Source: an uncultured Porphyromonadaceae bacterium (GTDB lineage Bacteria; Bacteroidota; Bacteroidia; Bacteroidales; Muribaculaceae). From it: a stretch of DNA of 64,000 nt. A model generated the notes under the pieces. That model was not told the DNA's origin and searched no databases. It worked only from the letters and a program-made list of their open reading frames with translations. Position 1 is the first letter of the stretch, and each line of letters begins with the position of its first letter. The stretch spans positions 98,721-162,720 of the forward strand of contig URCF01000005.1 in assembly GCA_900546365.1 (NCBI GenBank), in the 5' to 3' direction. Of the stretch, positions 44,601 through 51,092 are shown in pieces. The position numbers and the translations under genes are program-made.

Positions 44601-46675
44601 AGAAACGGAAACAGAACCTTACCGCCACTCTCGCACAGTTGCGCCATCAGATTGAAACAAGAAAGGACAATGCCGTGGATTTTCGCTCAATGGGAATAGA
44701 TCACATTTTTGTGGACGAGTGCCATGCGTTCAAAAATCTGATGTTCCAGACACGCCATACAAGGGTAGCCGGAATTGGAAACACCAAAGGTTCACAACGA
44801 GCGATGAACCTGCTTTTTGCTATAAGGGATATTCAGGAACGCACAGGGCGTGACCTCGGCGCAACATTCCTTTCGGGGACTGTTGTGGTAAATGCCCTTA
44901 CCGAGCTATATGTAATGTTCAAATACTTGCGCCCAAAGGAGCTTAAAAGACAGCAAATATCATGCTTTGATGCCTGGGCTGCTATCTATACCCTCAAATG
45001 TGCGGACTACGAGCTGAATGTTACGGGAGCAATTAAGCGCAAAGAGCGTTTCCGTTCTTATATCAAAGTGCCGGAACTCGCCATGTTCCTGCGTGAGATT
45101 ACCGACTACCGCACAGCTGAAATGATAAATATTGATGTGCCGGAGAAAAATGTGCGTTTCCTAACGCTCAAACCAACGCCCGAACAGGAAGAAATGACGG
45201 AGCGGCTTGTGCTATTTGCCAAAACAGGCGAATGGGCTGACCTCGGTCTTGAATTGCCCGAACCCGAAAATCTTAACAAAGCAAAAATGCTTGTCGCAAC
45301 CAACGTAGCGAGAAAGATGTCTCTTGATATGCGACTGTTGGGCGACGCTTTCAGTGATGATACAGGAAACAAGGCTTCGGTATGCGCCCGAACCGTATAT
45401 GATTACTATGTCCGCTCAAATGCTAACCGTGGCACACAGTTTGTTTTCTGCGACCTCTCGACATACAAGCCCGACCAATGGAATATCTACAGCGACATAA
45501 AGGAAAAACTTATAGCATTAGGTATTCCGGCGGATGAAATTCAGTTTATTCAGACAGCCACCACAGAAAGAGCGAGAAAGAGACTGTTTGCCGACATGAA
45601 CAGCGGAAAAGTCCGGGTGCTTTTCGGTTCAACCGTCATGCTTGGAACAGGCGTGAATGCACAGGAAAGAGCCGTTGCGGTGCATCATCTTGAGATACCG
45701 TGGCGACCTGCTGATATGGAACAAAGAGATGGCAGGGCTGTCCGCAAAGGCAATACCGTTAAACTTTGGGGCAACAACACTGTCGATGTAGTTGTGTATG
45801 GCACAGAGAAAACACTTGATGCCTACAAGTTCAACCTGCTTAAGAACAAACAAATGTTCATCAATCAGATAAACAACGGCACTATTGCGGTGCGACGCAT
45901 CGACGAGGACAGTATGGACGAGAACAACGGCATGAACTTTGCCGAGTTCGTGGCGATACTTTCCGGGAATACCGACCTTTTGGAAAAAGCCAAACTTGAC
46001 AACCGGATAATGCAGTTGGAAAAAGAACGTGCCATTTTCAAGAAAGAACGCATCCGGGCGGAACGCAAGATTGTCGCCAACGAGGAAACTATATCACGGA
46101 TAAAGGACATCCGGACAAAAATGGAAATGGATCTTGACTATGTTTCCACTTATCGAGGAGAAACTTATATAACTATGTTGTCAGAAACAGCATTTACTAC
46201 AGACGAGATAGGACGTGAGTTGCAGGCAATCGCCAAGAACAACCGTAATGCCGGGTTTACAGTCATAGGCAGCTACATGGGGTTGAACCTGCTTGTAAAA
46301 TCAGAGTTTACCCTGACAAATTGTTTCGACCACAACTCTTTTTATGTGGAGGGATTGAACGGCCTTAAATACCGTTACGGTTCCACTGGCGCACTGCCGA
46401 TTGCTTTCTCAGAAAAAGTGCAGTACCCCAGATTGACCCTGCAAAGGCTTCCGGCTTTGATTGAAGCCAAAGGCAAAGAGATGGCACAGCTTGAAAACGA
46501 GCTGCCTGTACTCCGGGATATTCTCAACCGAACATGGAGTAAGTCTGATGAACTGTCGAAGCTCAAGGTTCAGTGCGAGGCTCTGCAGAAAAAGATTGAT
46601 GTTGAGCTGAAAGAGGCAGAGCAACCACAGGTAAAGACTGGTGACACTGTCAGCCCTGCCGAAATTGCAGCCTAA
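41690..46675 (+). CDS. Giant N6-adenine methylase/SNF2 helicase fusion protein
   Basis: A 1661-aa protein. The N-terminal methyltransferase part has FLEPSAGTGGFLP (SAM site, residues 128-140) and SNIPFG near 192 in place of the catalytic NPPY, a variant seen in this family that may be inactive or altered. The helicase part has HAVGTGKTM near 840 (Walker A), FVDECHAFKN near 1008 (motif II) and WRPADMEQRDGRAVRKGN near 1340 (motif VI). The C-terminus is partly coiled coil. Such proteins are carried by Bacteroidales conjugative elements and by phage and plasmid leading regions, where protection from restriction is suspected but unproven. A terminator follows. Confidence 0.85.
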   Translation: MSYNKITALTANVRAIELAMRLHTSGASATQEERAVLSAYTGFGGIKEIMGIGTANPMPDGLSEQTEQLLKLIDGYSGFSDDTMRKDALDCIKASMLTAFYTPTFIIDAIAKEIHSLFRKHSLTMRSFLEPSAGTGGFLPVAMDDTATYAIEKDPITGLVLSMLHDDTNVTIDGYETISGQDLPHKSFDVIASNIPFGNFSVFDAELWKRGGIYDKATKTIHNYFFVKSMELLNEGGLLVFITSRGVADTPGNKFVREYLVSHADLITALRLPDNLFMETGGIEVGSDLLIFQKHTGKVLQSHREKLFIQSLKETFNNGETTEPINRLFTMPNTALATGSSIGMNQYGKYVRKYRWSNGTESMGQYLSAILKADFDRYFRKSLFLEGKTSEPFAVSLFGDAEETQTDRGRRAYTGQMTEWLKEGALVMMDGQTGTLKVRKSKHYDDVAVDFDPMPEDGVNTERAKDYLPLRETYFELSTKERDEMSEQADLRERLNLLYDTFVSKWGYFHNNDNREFFMLDSLGVEVFTIETLNGTEISKSDIMREPVAFKKIETETVMTPTEALASSLNFYGGVNMPYILKSTRQSEDDVIEALKGEIFFNPMIYDWEAKGKFIAGNVIAKQKDILVCMEEMPDDVRVYAELSLKALEDATPEPIPYEELDINMGERWIDPQLYAMFATELFGTETQVMYFDVNDTYVVSLRGYSAVAYNTYSVRNYNGEELFVHALHDTVPEITKEIYCGGEKKRVPDEEAIQEAGAKIQDIRNLFNEWLDRQPLFVRDEIVTTYNERFNCYVRPSYDGSCQTFPGLSFNQFGYDALYPSQKDAIQMIKQNGGGICWHAVGTGKTMIMCVAAYEMKRLGLCNKPMIIGLKANVHEIADTFRKAYPSARILYPGKEDFTPANRMEVFAKIKNNNWDCIILTHDQFVKIPQSEETMIDIFTEELADVERSIEVLEQSTMRYRTGKMQNGLEKRKQNLTATLAQLRHQIETRKDNAVDFRSMGIDHIFVDECHAFKNLMFQTRHTRVAGIGNTKGSQRAMNLLFAIRDIQERTGRDLGATFLSGTVVVNALTELYVMFKYLRPKELKRQQISCFDAWAAIYTLKCADYELNVTGAIKRKERFRSYIKVPELAMFLREITDYRTAEMINIDVPEKNVRFLTLKPTPEQEEMTERLVLFAKTGEWADLGLELPEPENLNKAKMLVATNVARKMSLDMRLLGDAFSDDTGNKASVCARTVYDYYVRSNANRGTQFVFCDLSTYKPDQWNIYSDIKEKLIALGIPADEIQFIQTATTERARKRLFADMNSGKVRVLFGSTVMLGTGVNAQERAVAVHHLEIPWRPADMEQRDGRAVRKGNTVKLWGNNTVDVVVYGTEKTLDAYKFNLLKNKQMFINQINNGTIAVRRIDEDSMDENNGMNFAEFVAILSGNTDLLEKAKLDNRIMQLEKERAIFKKERIRAERKIVANEETISRIKDIRTKMEMDLDYVSTYRGETYITMLSETAFTTDEIGRELQAIAKNNRNAGFTVIGSYMGLNLLVKSEFTLTNCFDHNSFYVEGLNGLKYRYGSTGALPIAFSEKVQYPRLTLQRLPALIEAKGKEMAQLENELPVLRDILNRTWSKSDELSKLKVQCEALQKKIDVELKEAEQPQVKTGDTVSPAEIAA

Positions 46676-46698
46676 CATAACATATATTTGACCGTTTC

Positions 46699-46735
46699 CC
46701 CTCCGTCTGACTGAGAAGCCCAGCGGAGGGTTTTT
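46699..46735 (+). terminator. Intrinsic terminator after the methylase-helicase gene
   Basis: CCCTCCG (46699-46705) pairs with CGGAGGG (46724-46730) and runs into TTTTT. Confidence 0.85.
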
Positions 46736-46821
46736 GTCATGCCTATACAACAAGCGAGGCCGGACGCACTGTCCGACCTCTAATCCTTTTTTATTCCTGA
46801 TACTTTCGCACAATCAGTTCC

Positions 46822-46855
46822 CACTTTTACCCTGTAAAGTTAGCTGATTTTCGCT
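46822..46855. other. Possible remnant of a seventh cassette (left arm only)
   Basis: TTTTACCCTGTAAAGTTAGC resembles the left-arm block of the other cassettes (TTTTACCGATGCAAAGTT in cassette 6). No right arm follows; the ATPase gene on the other strand ends 60 nt later. Confidence 0.35.
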
Positions 46856-46910
46856 CCTATTTTACCAATAAATCCGTTCACAGAAACTGGTATGAAAAAA
46901 GATTGAGATA

Positions 46911-48302
46911 CTAGTCAGGAAGCGGCAGATCCGGAAGTCTCCAGACAGCATAAAGCGGTAGGATACCGATAACACGCCTGACGGGTTGTTCTGCGGCATC
47001 TGTATCCGATACCTCAAGAATACCGAAATTTTCCAGCGAACTGCGTACTCCGGCTGTAATTCCTTTTTTATTCATGAAAAGCCGTAGACACTTCATCTTT
47101 CCTGATGTACCGGCCTTAACCTCAATGGGTAGGCATTTTGCACTCTTTGCAATGACATACTCCACCTCAGATGTGGCGTTTCTCTCTAGATTCTCCCAAT
47201 AAAATAGATCATACTTGCTCTGGGGATTGGAAGTCTTCATAAGTTCGAGTCCGGCTGTAAGTTCCGCCACAATTCCCTTGTTTACAAGGTCTGGAGCCTC
47301 TCCCGCAAGTATGAGTCTGGTAAGCTCTCTGTCATCATCATAGTTCATCGCCAGCACTCGTAGCATCAGACCAGTATCGAGATAATCATATCTGGTGAAC
47401 TTGGGATTCACCTGCGCTCCCAAAGGGAGACCGTTGGCGGCGGACATCTGCACCGGAATGATTATACCGGCATCACGTAGAAGTCGCAGTGCCTCCTTGA
47501 CTTCTTCAGACTTATAGCCTCCGTCCACTCTGCTGTAGACGAACTTCTGTCCCGACTGACGTACTACGGCCGATAATGTATTGCGGAGCAGCTGCGGATC
47601 AACTTTTTTTGCATACTTGGCGAAATCATCATAATAGCTTTGCTGGATGTCATTTTGCTCATCCTGACAGGCAGAATAATCCTGAGTCTCAACCCATGCG
47701 GCAACACTGGCAGGCATACCACCCACCATCAAAAACGATCGGAACTCAGAAACAAGACGCGAATGAAGACTACCCTCTACGGGATGATGCCAATCCGCGT
47801 CCACAATTTCCTGTATCCACATCTCTTTCCCTCTCGCCATCAGGAATTCCTTGAACGACATAGGATACATGAACACAGACCTGACGCGCCCGACTCCATA
47901 GGATGGCATCTCATTCAGTGCAAATTCAAGAAGCGACCCTGCTGCCACGACATGCAGGTTCGGGTAATTCTCTTTGAAAAACCACAGGCTCTTCAGGGCT
48001 GCCGGACAATTCTGGATCTCGTCTATGAACAGAAGGGTCTCTCCCGGGATTACCTGCACATTATGTATGGCACCAAGGCGTTGGCTGAGTTCCTTTACAT
48101 CCGAGATTTCTTCAAAAAGTCTGCATAAATCCTTTTCCTCCTCAAGGTTGATTTCAAGATAGTATCTGAACGTCTCTCCCAGGTGCCTTATGGCCCAGGA
48201 CTTGCCGACCTGTCTGGCACCGCGCACAATAAGAGGCTTTCGGCGCGAAGATTCTTTCCATTTCAGGAGTTCGGCATCTATGTTTCTTGCAAGATATGCC
48301 AT
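46911..48302 (-). CDS. AAA_14/DUF4143-type ATPase
   Basis: A 463-aa protein. MAYLARNIDAELLKWKESSR, then VRGARQVGKSW (Walker A, about residue 26), LLFIDEIQNCPAALKSLWFF (Walker B) and AGSLLEFALN form the AAA_14 core. The C-terminal DUF4143 part contains SEVEYVIAKSAKCLPIEVKA, a PD-(D/E)xK nuclease-like D/E...ExK pattern. The family is very common in Bacteroidales and its function is unsettled. It is the only minus-strand gene in the foreign segment and has its own consensus promoter overlapped by repeats, so it looks like an independent insert. The start at 48302 follows the promoter. Confidence 0.85.
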   Translation of the reverse strand: MAYLARNIDAELLKWKESSRRKPLIVRGARQVGKSWAIRHLGETFRYYLEINLEEEKDLCRLFEEISDVKELSQRLGAIHNVQVIPGETLLFIDEIQNCPAALKSLWFFKENYPNLHVVAAGSLLEFALNEMPSYGVGRVRSVFMYPMSFKEFLMARGKEMWIQEIVDADWHHPVEGSLHSRLVSEFRSFLMVGGMPASVAAWVETQDYSACQDEQNDIQQSYYDDFAKYAKKVDPQLLRNTLSAVVRQSGQKFVYSRVDGGYKSEEVKEALRLLRDAGIIIPVQMSAANGLPLGAQVNPKFTRYDYLDTGLMLRVLAMNYDDDRELTRLILAGEAPDLVNKGIVAELTAGLELMKTSNPQSKYDLFYWENLERNATSEVEYVIAKSAKCLPIEVKAGTSGKMKCLRLFMNKKGITAGVRSSLENFGILEVSDTDAAEQPVRRVIGILPLYAVWRLPDLPLPD

Positions 48303-48325
48303 AGTCTGTTGATTGTTTTGGATTG

Positions 48326-48357
48326 CAAAGATAGTCAATATTTTGCAAAAATCCAAA
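48326..48357 (-). promoter_or_regulatory. Promoter of the AAA_14 ATPase gene
   Basis: On the minus strand TTTG (48354-48357), 20 nt, then TATCTTTG (48326-48333). The -33 box lies inside the first of three direct repeats. The leader is about 20 nt. Confidence 0.75.
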
Positions 48358-48428
48358 GGAATAAACCGTGAAAATCAGATAAAATCCAAAGGAATAACAT
48401 CTTCGTATCGAATAAAATCCAAAGGAAT
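48348..48428. repeat. Three direct repeats at exact 33-bp spacing
   Basis: AAAATCCAAAGGAAT starts at 48348, 48381 and 48414. The 18 bp between copies are not conserved. Three helical turns of spacing put all copies on one DNA face. The first contains the -33 box of the ATPase promoter, so they are likely operators or alternative -33 boxes. Confidence 0.85.
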
Positions 48429-48575
48429 CGACCGTGTGTACTGTTCTTACAAAATCATTCCGCTTTTTTGAGAATATGGCCGGTTGCATTTACCAGCCTC
48501 AAAAGTATGACCTCTTGTATCCTCTTATACCAATATATGATTGCCGTTTATATTACTGTTTCTTAGGCTGACCTA

Positions 48576-48744
48576 CCGTGGTTATTTCCGATGCGAAGTT
48601 AGGTTGCCGTTCCTTACATACAAGTCCGGGCCTGCCGGTGTCTGTTGGTAAAATCTTCCTTGCCGGAACAAGAGTATTTTACCAATAGACAGACTTGTAA
48701 TTATTTCATTTTACAACCTCCGGTTGCACGTAAATAATCCCCGG
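48576..48744 (+). promoter_or_regulatory. Inverted-repeat promoter cassette 4 (putative ssDNA promoter)
   Basis: The minus-strand left arm has TTG (48621-48623), 19 nt, TAACTTCG (48594-48601). The arms pair through CCG-GG, TTATTT, TGC, then mismatch GAAGTT (48595-48600) opposite CCGGTT (48720-48725), then AGGTTG and ACAAGTC/GACTTGT. The apical hairpin at 48647-48683 is GGTAAAAT, CTTC, CTTG, CCGGAA, CAAG, AGT, ATTTTACC. It drives the 140-aa gene at 48801, with an AAAGGGAGA motif near 48766. Confidence 0.7.
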
Positions 48745-48800
48745 AGGGTCGGCTAAGGCCGAATGAAAGGGAGAGTATCAACTTAAAAACAACTGCAACC

Positions 48801-49223
48801 ATGAAGATTTTTTGTGTAAGCGGCTTTTGCCCCAGTTCGGAGGACGGAGGCATCCACATCGTAAACTATGTGTTTTCAAGTCTTGAGCAAGCGGAAGAAA
48901 CTTTGTCGGACGAGATTGAGATTACACGCGAGAATGCCAAACTCGCAGAAAGCGTGAAAGGTATCGGCAATGGTAACGGAACATGGACGGAAACAATAGA
49001 GAATATCCACGGGAGCGAATATGTCATAAAGAGATATTCATGTCAGATTTCTGCTGACTGGAAGGACGAGGGTGCTTTGGAACTCTTAAGGAAGATGTCA
49101 GCAATAGGGCTGTTGGAGGATTTCAGCGGCACAAGTATAGCCGAGGGAATTACAATACCACATTTCTTTTCTGCCCTGCCGTTTAAAATCGCATCACTCT
49201 CTATCTCATCAAAGGAATTATAA
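48801..49223 (+). CDS. Leading-region protein of unknown function
   Basis: A 140-aa soluble protein, MKIFCVSGFCPSSEDGGIHI and SSLEQAEETLSDEIEITREN, then a central SADWKDEGALELLRKMSAIG and a hydrophobic C-terminus. It has no signal peptide and no recognised domain. Its alpha/beta pattern and its own cassette and terminator place it with the leading-region set, whose members in other plasmids include anti-defence proteins. That functional suggestion is by context only. Confidence 0.6.
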   Translation: MKIFCVSGFCPSSEDGGIHIVNYVFSSLEQAEETLSDEIEITRENAKLAESVKGIGNGNGTWTETIENIHGSEYVIKRYSCQISADWKDEGALELLRKMSAIGLLEDFSGTSIAEGITIPHFFSALPFKIASLSISSKEL

Positions 49224-49240
49224 TTTACCGCCTTACTTTG

Positions 49241-49267
49241 AAAAGCCTGTGTAAACCATAGGCTTTT
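49241..49267 (+). terminator. Hairpin closing unit 4
   Basis: AAAAGCCT (49241-49248) pairs with AGGCTTTT (49260-49267), 17 nt after the stop codon. The T run is part of the stem. Confidence 0.7.
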
Positions 49268-49371
49268 ACCTTGTCGGATTTCCTTTTATATCTTTGACGT
49301 CCCTTTTATATCCCTTTTATCCCACGGAGACCATTTATAAACCTTATCGTCCATCGGTATTCATCGACACT

Positions 49372-49537
49372 CCGGGATTATTGTCAGCGCGAAGGTAAGG
49401 CTTCGATCCATTGATGCCAATTCCCGGTCTTGAAGATGTCTGCCGAAAAATCTTCCTTGCCGTGCAAGAGTATTTTTCGTTGCCAGACTTGTCCTCATGT
49501 TTCTCGTGACTTTGATTCTGCCCTGAAATAACTCCCG
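49372..49537 (+). promoter_or_regulatory. Inverted-repeat promoter cassette 5 (putative ssDNA promoter)
   Basis: The minus-strand left arm has TTG (49418-49420), 20 nt, TACCTTCG (49390-49397). The outer part pairs CGGGA-TTATT-TCAG (49373-49387) with CTGA-AATAA-TCCCG (49523-49537); the -7 region is mismatched. The apical hairpin at 49444-49479 is CGAAAAAT, CTTC, CTTG, CCGTG, CAAG, AGT, ATTTTTCG, inside GTCTG/CAGAC. Compared with cassette 4 the stem bases changed in compensating pairs. It drives the YubB-like gene. Confidence 0.65.
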
Positions 49538-49593
49538 TAAGGTCGAAAATAGACCGAAAGTAGGGAAAAAAGTTGAACTAAAAATATATAGTT

Positions 49594-50178
49594 ATGCCGA
49601 ACTGGTGTTATACGTCCTACACGTTTGTAGGAGAAGAAAAGGAGTTAAAAGAACTCCACGACATAATGAAAGGTCTTGAAGAAAGAAGCGAACCTTTAGT
49701 AGAAAACGGCTTCGGAAAGTCTTGGCTCGGTTGTCTTGTTGAAGTCTTGGGTAAAAATTGGAAAGACGTGTGGTGTCGTGGAGACTGGAATAACCTTGAA
49801 TTATCAGCCGATACACTGAAATTCACGACTGAAACCGCATGGAGTGCGGCAGACGAGGTTATGGAACTTATCTGTGAGAAATATCCCTCACTCAGCTATT
49901 ACTACTATACTGAAGAACCGGGAATGGGAATATATCAGACTAATGATGACTACGGAGAATACTATCCCGACCGCTACTATGTAGACCTGTGCACCGATGA
50001 CGGATGTTATCAGCAGGGGTATTTTACCGCCCTTGATGATGCAATCTCATGGATTGGGAAAATGACGGAGCAGGAATTTAAGTCGGAAGATGAAGTAAAT
50101 GCCTACTTCGATGAAATTTCAAAAAATAATAGTGATGTGTACTGCCATATTCACGAAATAGAAATATCAAATACCTAA
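49594..50178 (+). CDS. YubB/DUF1281-like protein
   Basis: A 194-aa protein. MPNWCYTSYTFVGEEKELKE is the typical YubB ferredoxin-like start (MPNWC-N), followed by WGSAxxx-like W-rich strands (NNLELSADTLKFTTETAWSA) and a Tyr-rich acidic stretch (YYYYTEEPGMGIYQTNDDYG). YubB lies in the leading region of F-like plasmids; its role there is not settled. It is followed after 4 nt by the 90-aa gene and both are expressed from cassette 5. Confidence 0.75.
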   Translation: MPNWCYTSYTFVGEEKELKELHDIMKGLEERSEPLVENGFGKSWLGCLVEVLGKNWKDVWCRGDWNNLELSADTLKFTTETAWSAADEVMELICEKYPSLSYYYYTEEPGMGIYQTNDDYGEYYPDRYYVDLCTDDGCYQQGYFTALDDAISWIGKMTEQEFKSEDEVNAYFDEISKNNSDVYCHIHEIEISNT

Positions 50179-50182
50179 GAGT

Positions 50183-50455
50183 ATGGAATACAAGGATTAT
50201 GAATTTAACGGCAAGACATATCATTGCCGTGTGGTGGAGGACAAGGACGGTGAGAAACTTGTAATTGGAAGCTCTGATTTTCTTGACGCTCTGCAGCCCG
50301 GAGCATTCGGAGACGAGAACGATGGCTTTGCAAGCAAGGAAGCGGAAAGTATCTATGACGAGATTTTCTACTTTACCAATGTCGTAGACCTTCAGCTTGA
50401 CGATGAACAGATGATTGAAATCCTCAAGCTCGATAATCCCGAATGGTTTGAGTGA
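50183..50455 (+). CDS. Small acidic protein of unknown function
   Basis: A 90-aa protein, MEYKDYEFNGKTYHCRVVED, strongly acidic (about one quarter Asp/Glu), ending ILKLDNPEWFE. A beta-hairpin start and a helical end are suggested. Acidity of this kind is common in DNA-mimic inhibitors of nucleases, but nothing here proves that role. It lies 4 nt after the YubB-like gene in the same unit and a hairpin terminator follows. A 160-codon frame on the opposite strand was rejected. Confidence 0.6.
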   Translation: MEYKDYEFNGKTYHCRVVEDKDGEKLVIGSSDFLDALQPGAFGDENDGFASKEAESIYDEIFYFTNVVDLQLDDEQMIEILKLDNPEWFE

Positions 50456-50462
50456 ATTTCTG

Positions 50463-50497
50463 AGGGGTCTGGAGGCAAACGCTTCCATGCCCCTTTT
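50463..50497 (+). terminator. Intrinsic terminator of unit 5
   Basis: AGGGG, TGGA and GC pair with GC, TCCA and CCCCT around an AAAC loop, followed by TTTT. Confidence 0.75.
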
Positions 50498-50861
50498 AGC
50501 TGAACACATCCCCTCATAAATCCAATTCCCTTTTTTATTTTTCATAGGCATCGTCTTCACCTTTCGGTATAGGATGAAATCAGTTTCTCCGGATCTTTTC
50601 CCTGTCGGTCAGACATCCGAAGAAAAGGTCGGACGGAGACATGCCGGAGATTACGGTACAAGTATCGCAATCCATGCCAAGTCTCCTTGGTGTCCGCCCC
50701 GTCTGATTTCTGTTGCGATATTGGTGAAAACGATTATCATTTATATCCTATTATATCTATTTTGCCACATTGACAGTAGCCCTTTATACCATTATCCAAA
50801 TCACCTTTAATATAACTTCCGTCAACGAAGGTATTGTCATTCAGTCCTTGCCAAACCGTTT
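50498..50861. other. Spacer between unit 5 and cassette 6
   Basis: It holds a further copy of the A-rich motif near 50530 (plus strand CCCTTTTTTATTTTT). No gene is credible; short open frames lack ribosome-binding context and domain patterns. Confidence 0.4.
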
Positions 50862-51012
50862 GGTTTTACCGATGCAAAGTTCTGTCATCGTTGCTTAATA
50901 CAACAGTTTGAAGTGCATTTCTTTCAAATTCTTCCTCCTTCGGAGCGTAATTTGCCAGAAAAACCGTCGTATAAAGCCTAATGCCGATGACCGTGTGGGG
51001 CATCATAAAACC
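50862..51012 (+). promoter_or_regulatory. Inverted-repeat promoter cassette 6 (putative ssDNA promoter)
   Basis: The left arm GGTTTTACCGATGC (50862-50875) pairs with GCATCATAAAACC (51000-51012). An 8-nt bubble, AAAGTTCT (50876-50883) opposite CGTGTGGG (50992-50999), sits at the -7 box. GTCATCG (50884-50890) then pairs with CGATGAC (50985-50991). The minus-strand promoter is TTG (50901-50903), 18 nt, GAACTTTG. The apical hairpin at 50925-50954 is CAAATT, CTTC, CTCC, TTC, GGAG, CGT, AATTTG. It drives the ParB-like gene. Confidence 0.68.
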
Positions 51013-51092
51013 CCAAAACGGTTCCGGCAAAAGGAGCCGAAGAAAGGGAAAAATAAACATTTTCAACATTAACCCTCTAAATTTAAAAAATT

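Noticed and set aside
50078..50560. A 160-codon minus-strand frame opposite the 90-aa gene and partly the YubB-like gene
   Set aside because: The plus strand has a better start, operon spacing and terminator. The frame is largely the complement of an acidic gene, though its first codons contain the A-rich spacer motif.
39251..50882. Minus-strand promoters as drivers of conventional antisense RNAs
   Set aside because: Possible as duplex DNA, but it does not explain why each promoter lies in one arm of an inverted repeat with its -7 box unpaired and a gene always on the other side; kept as the competing hypothesis.
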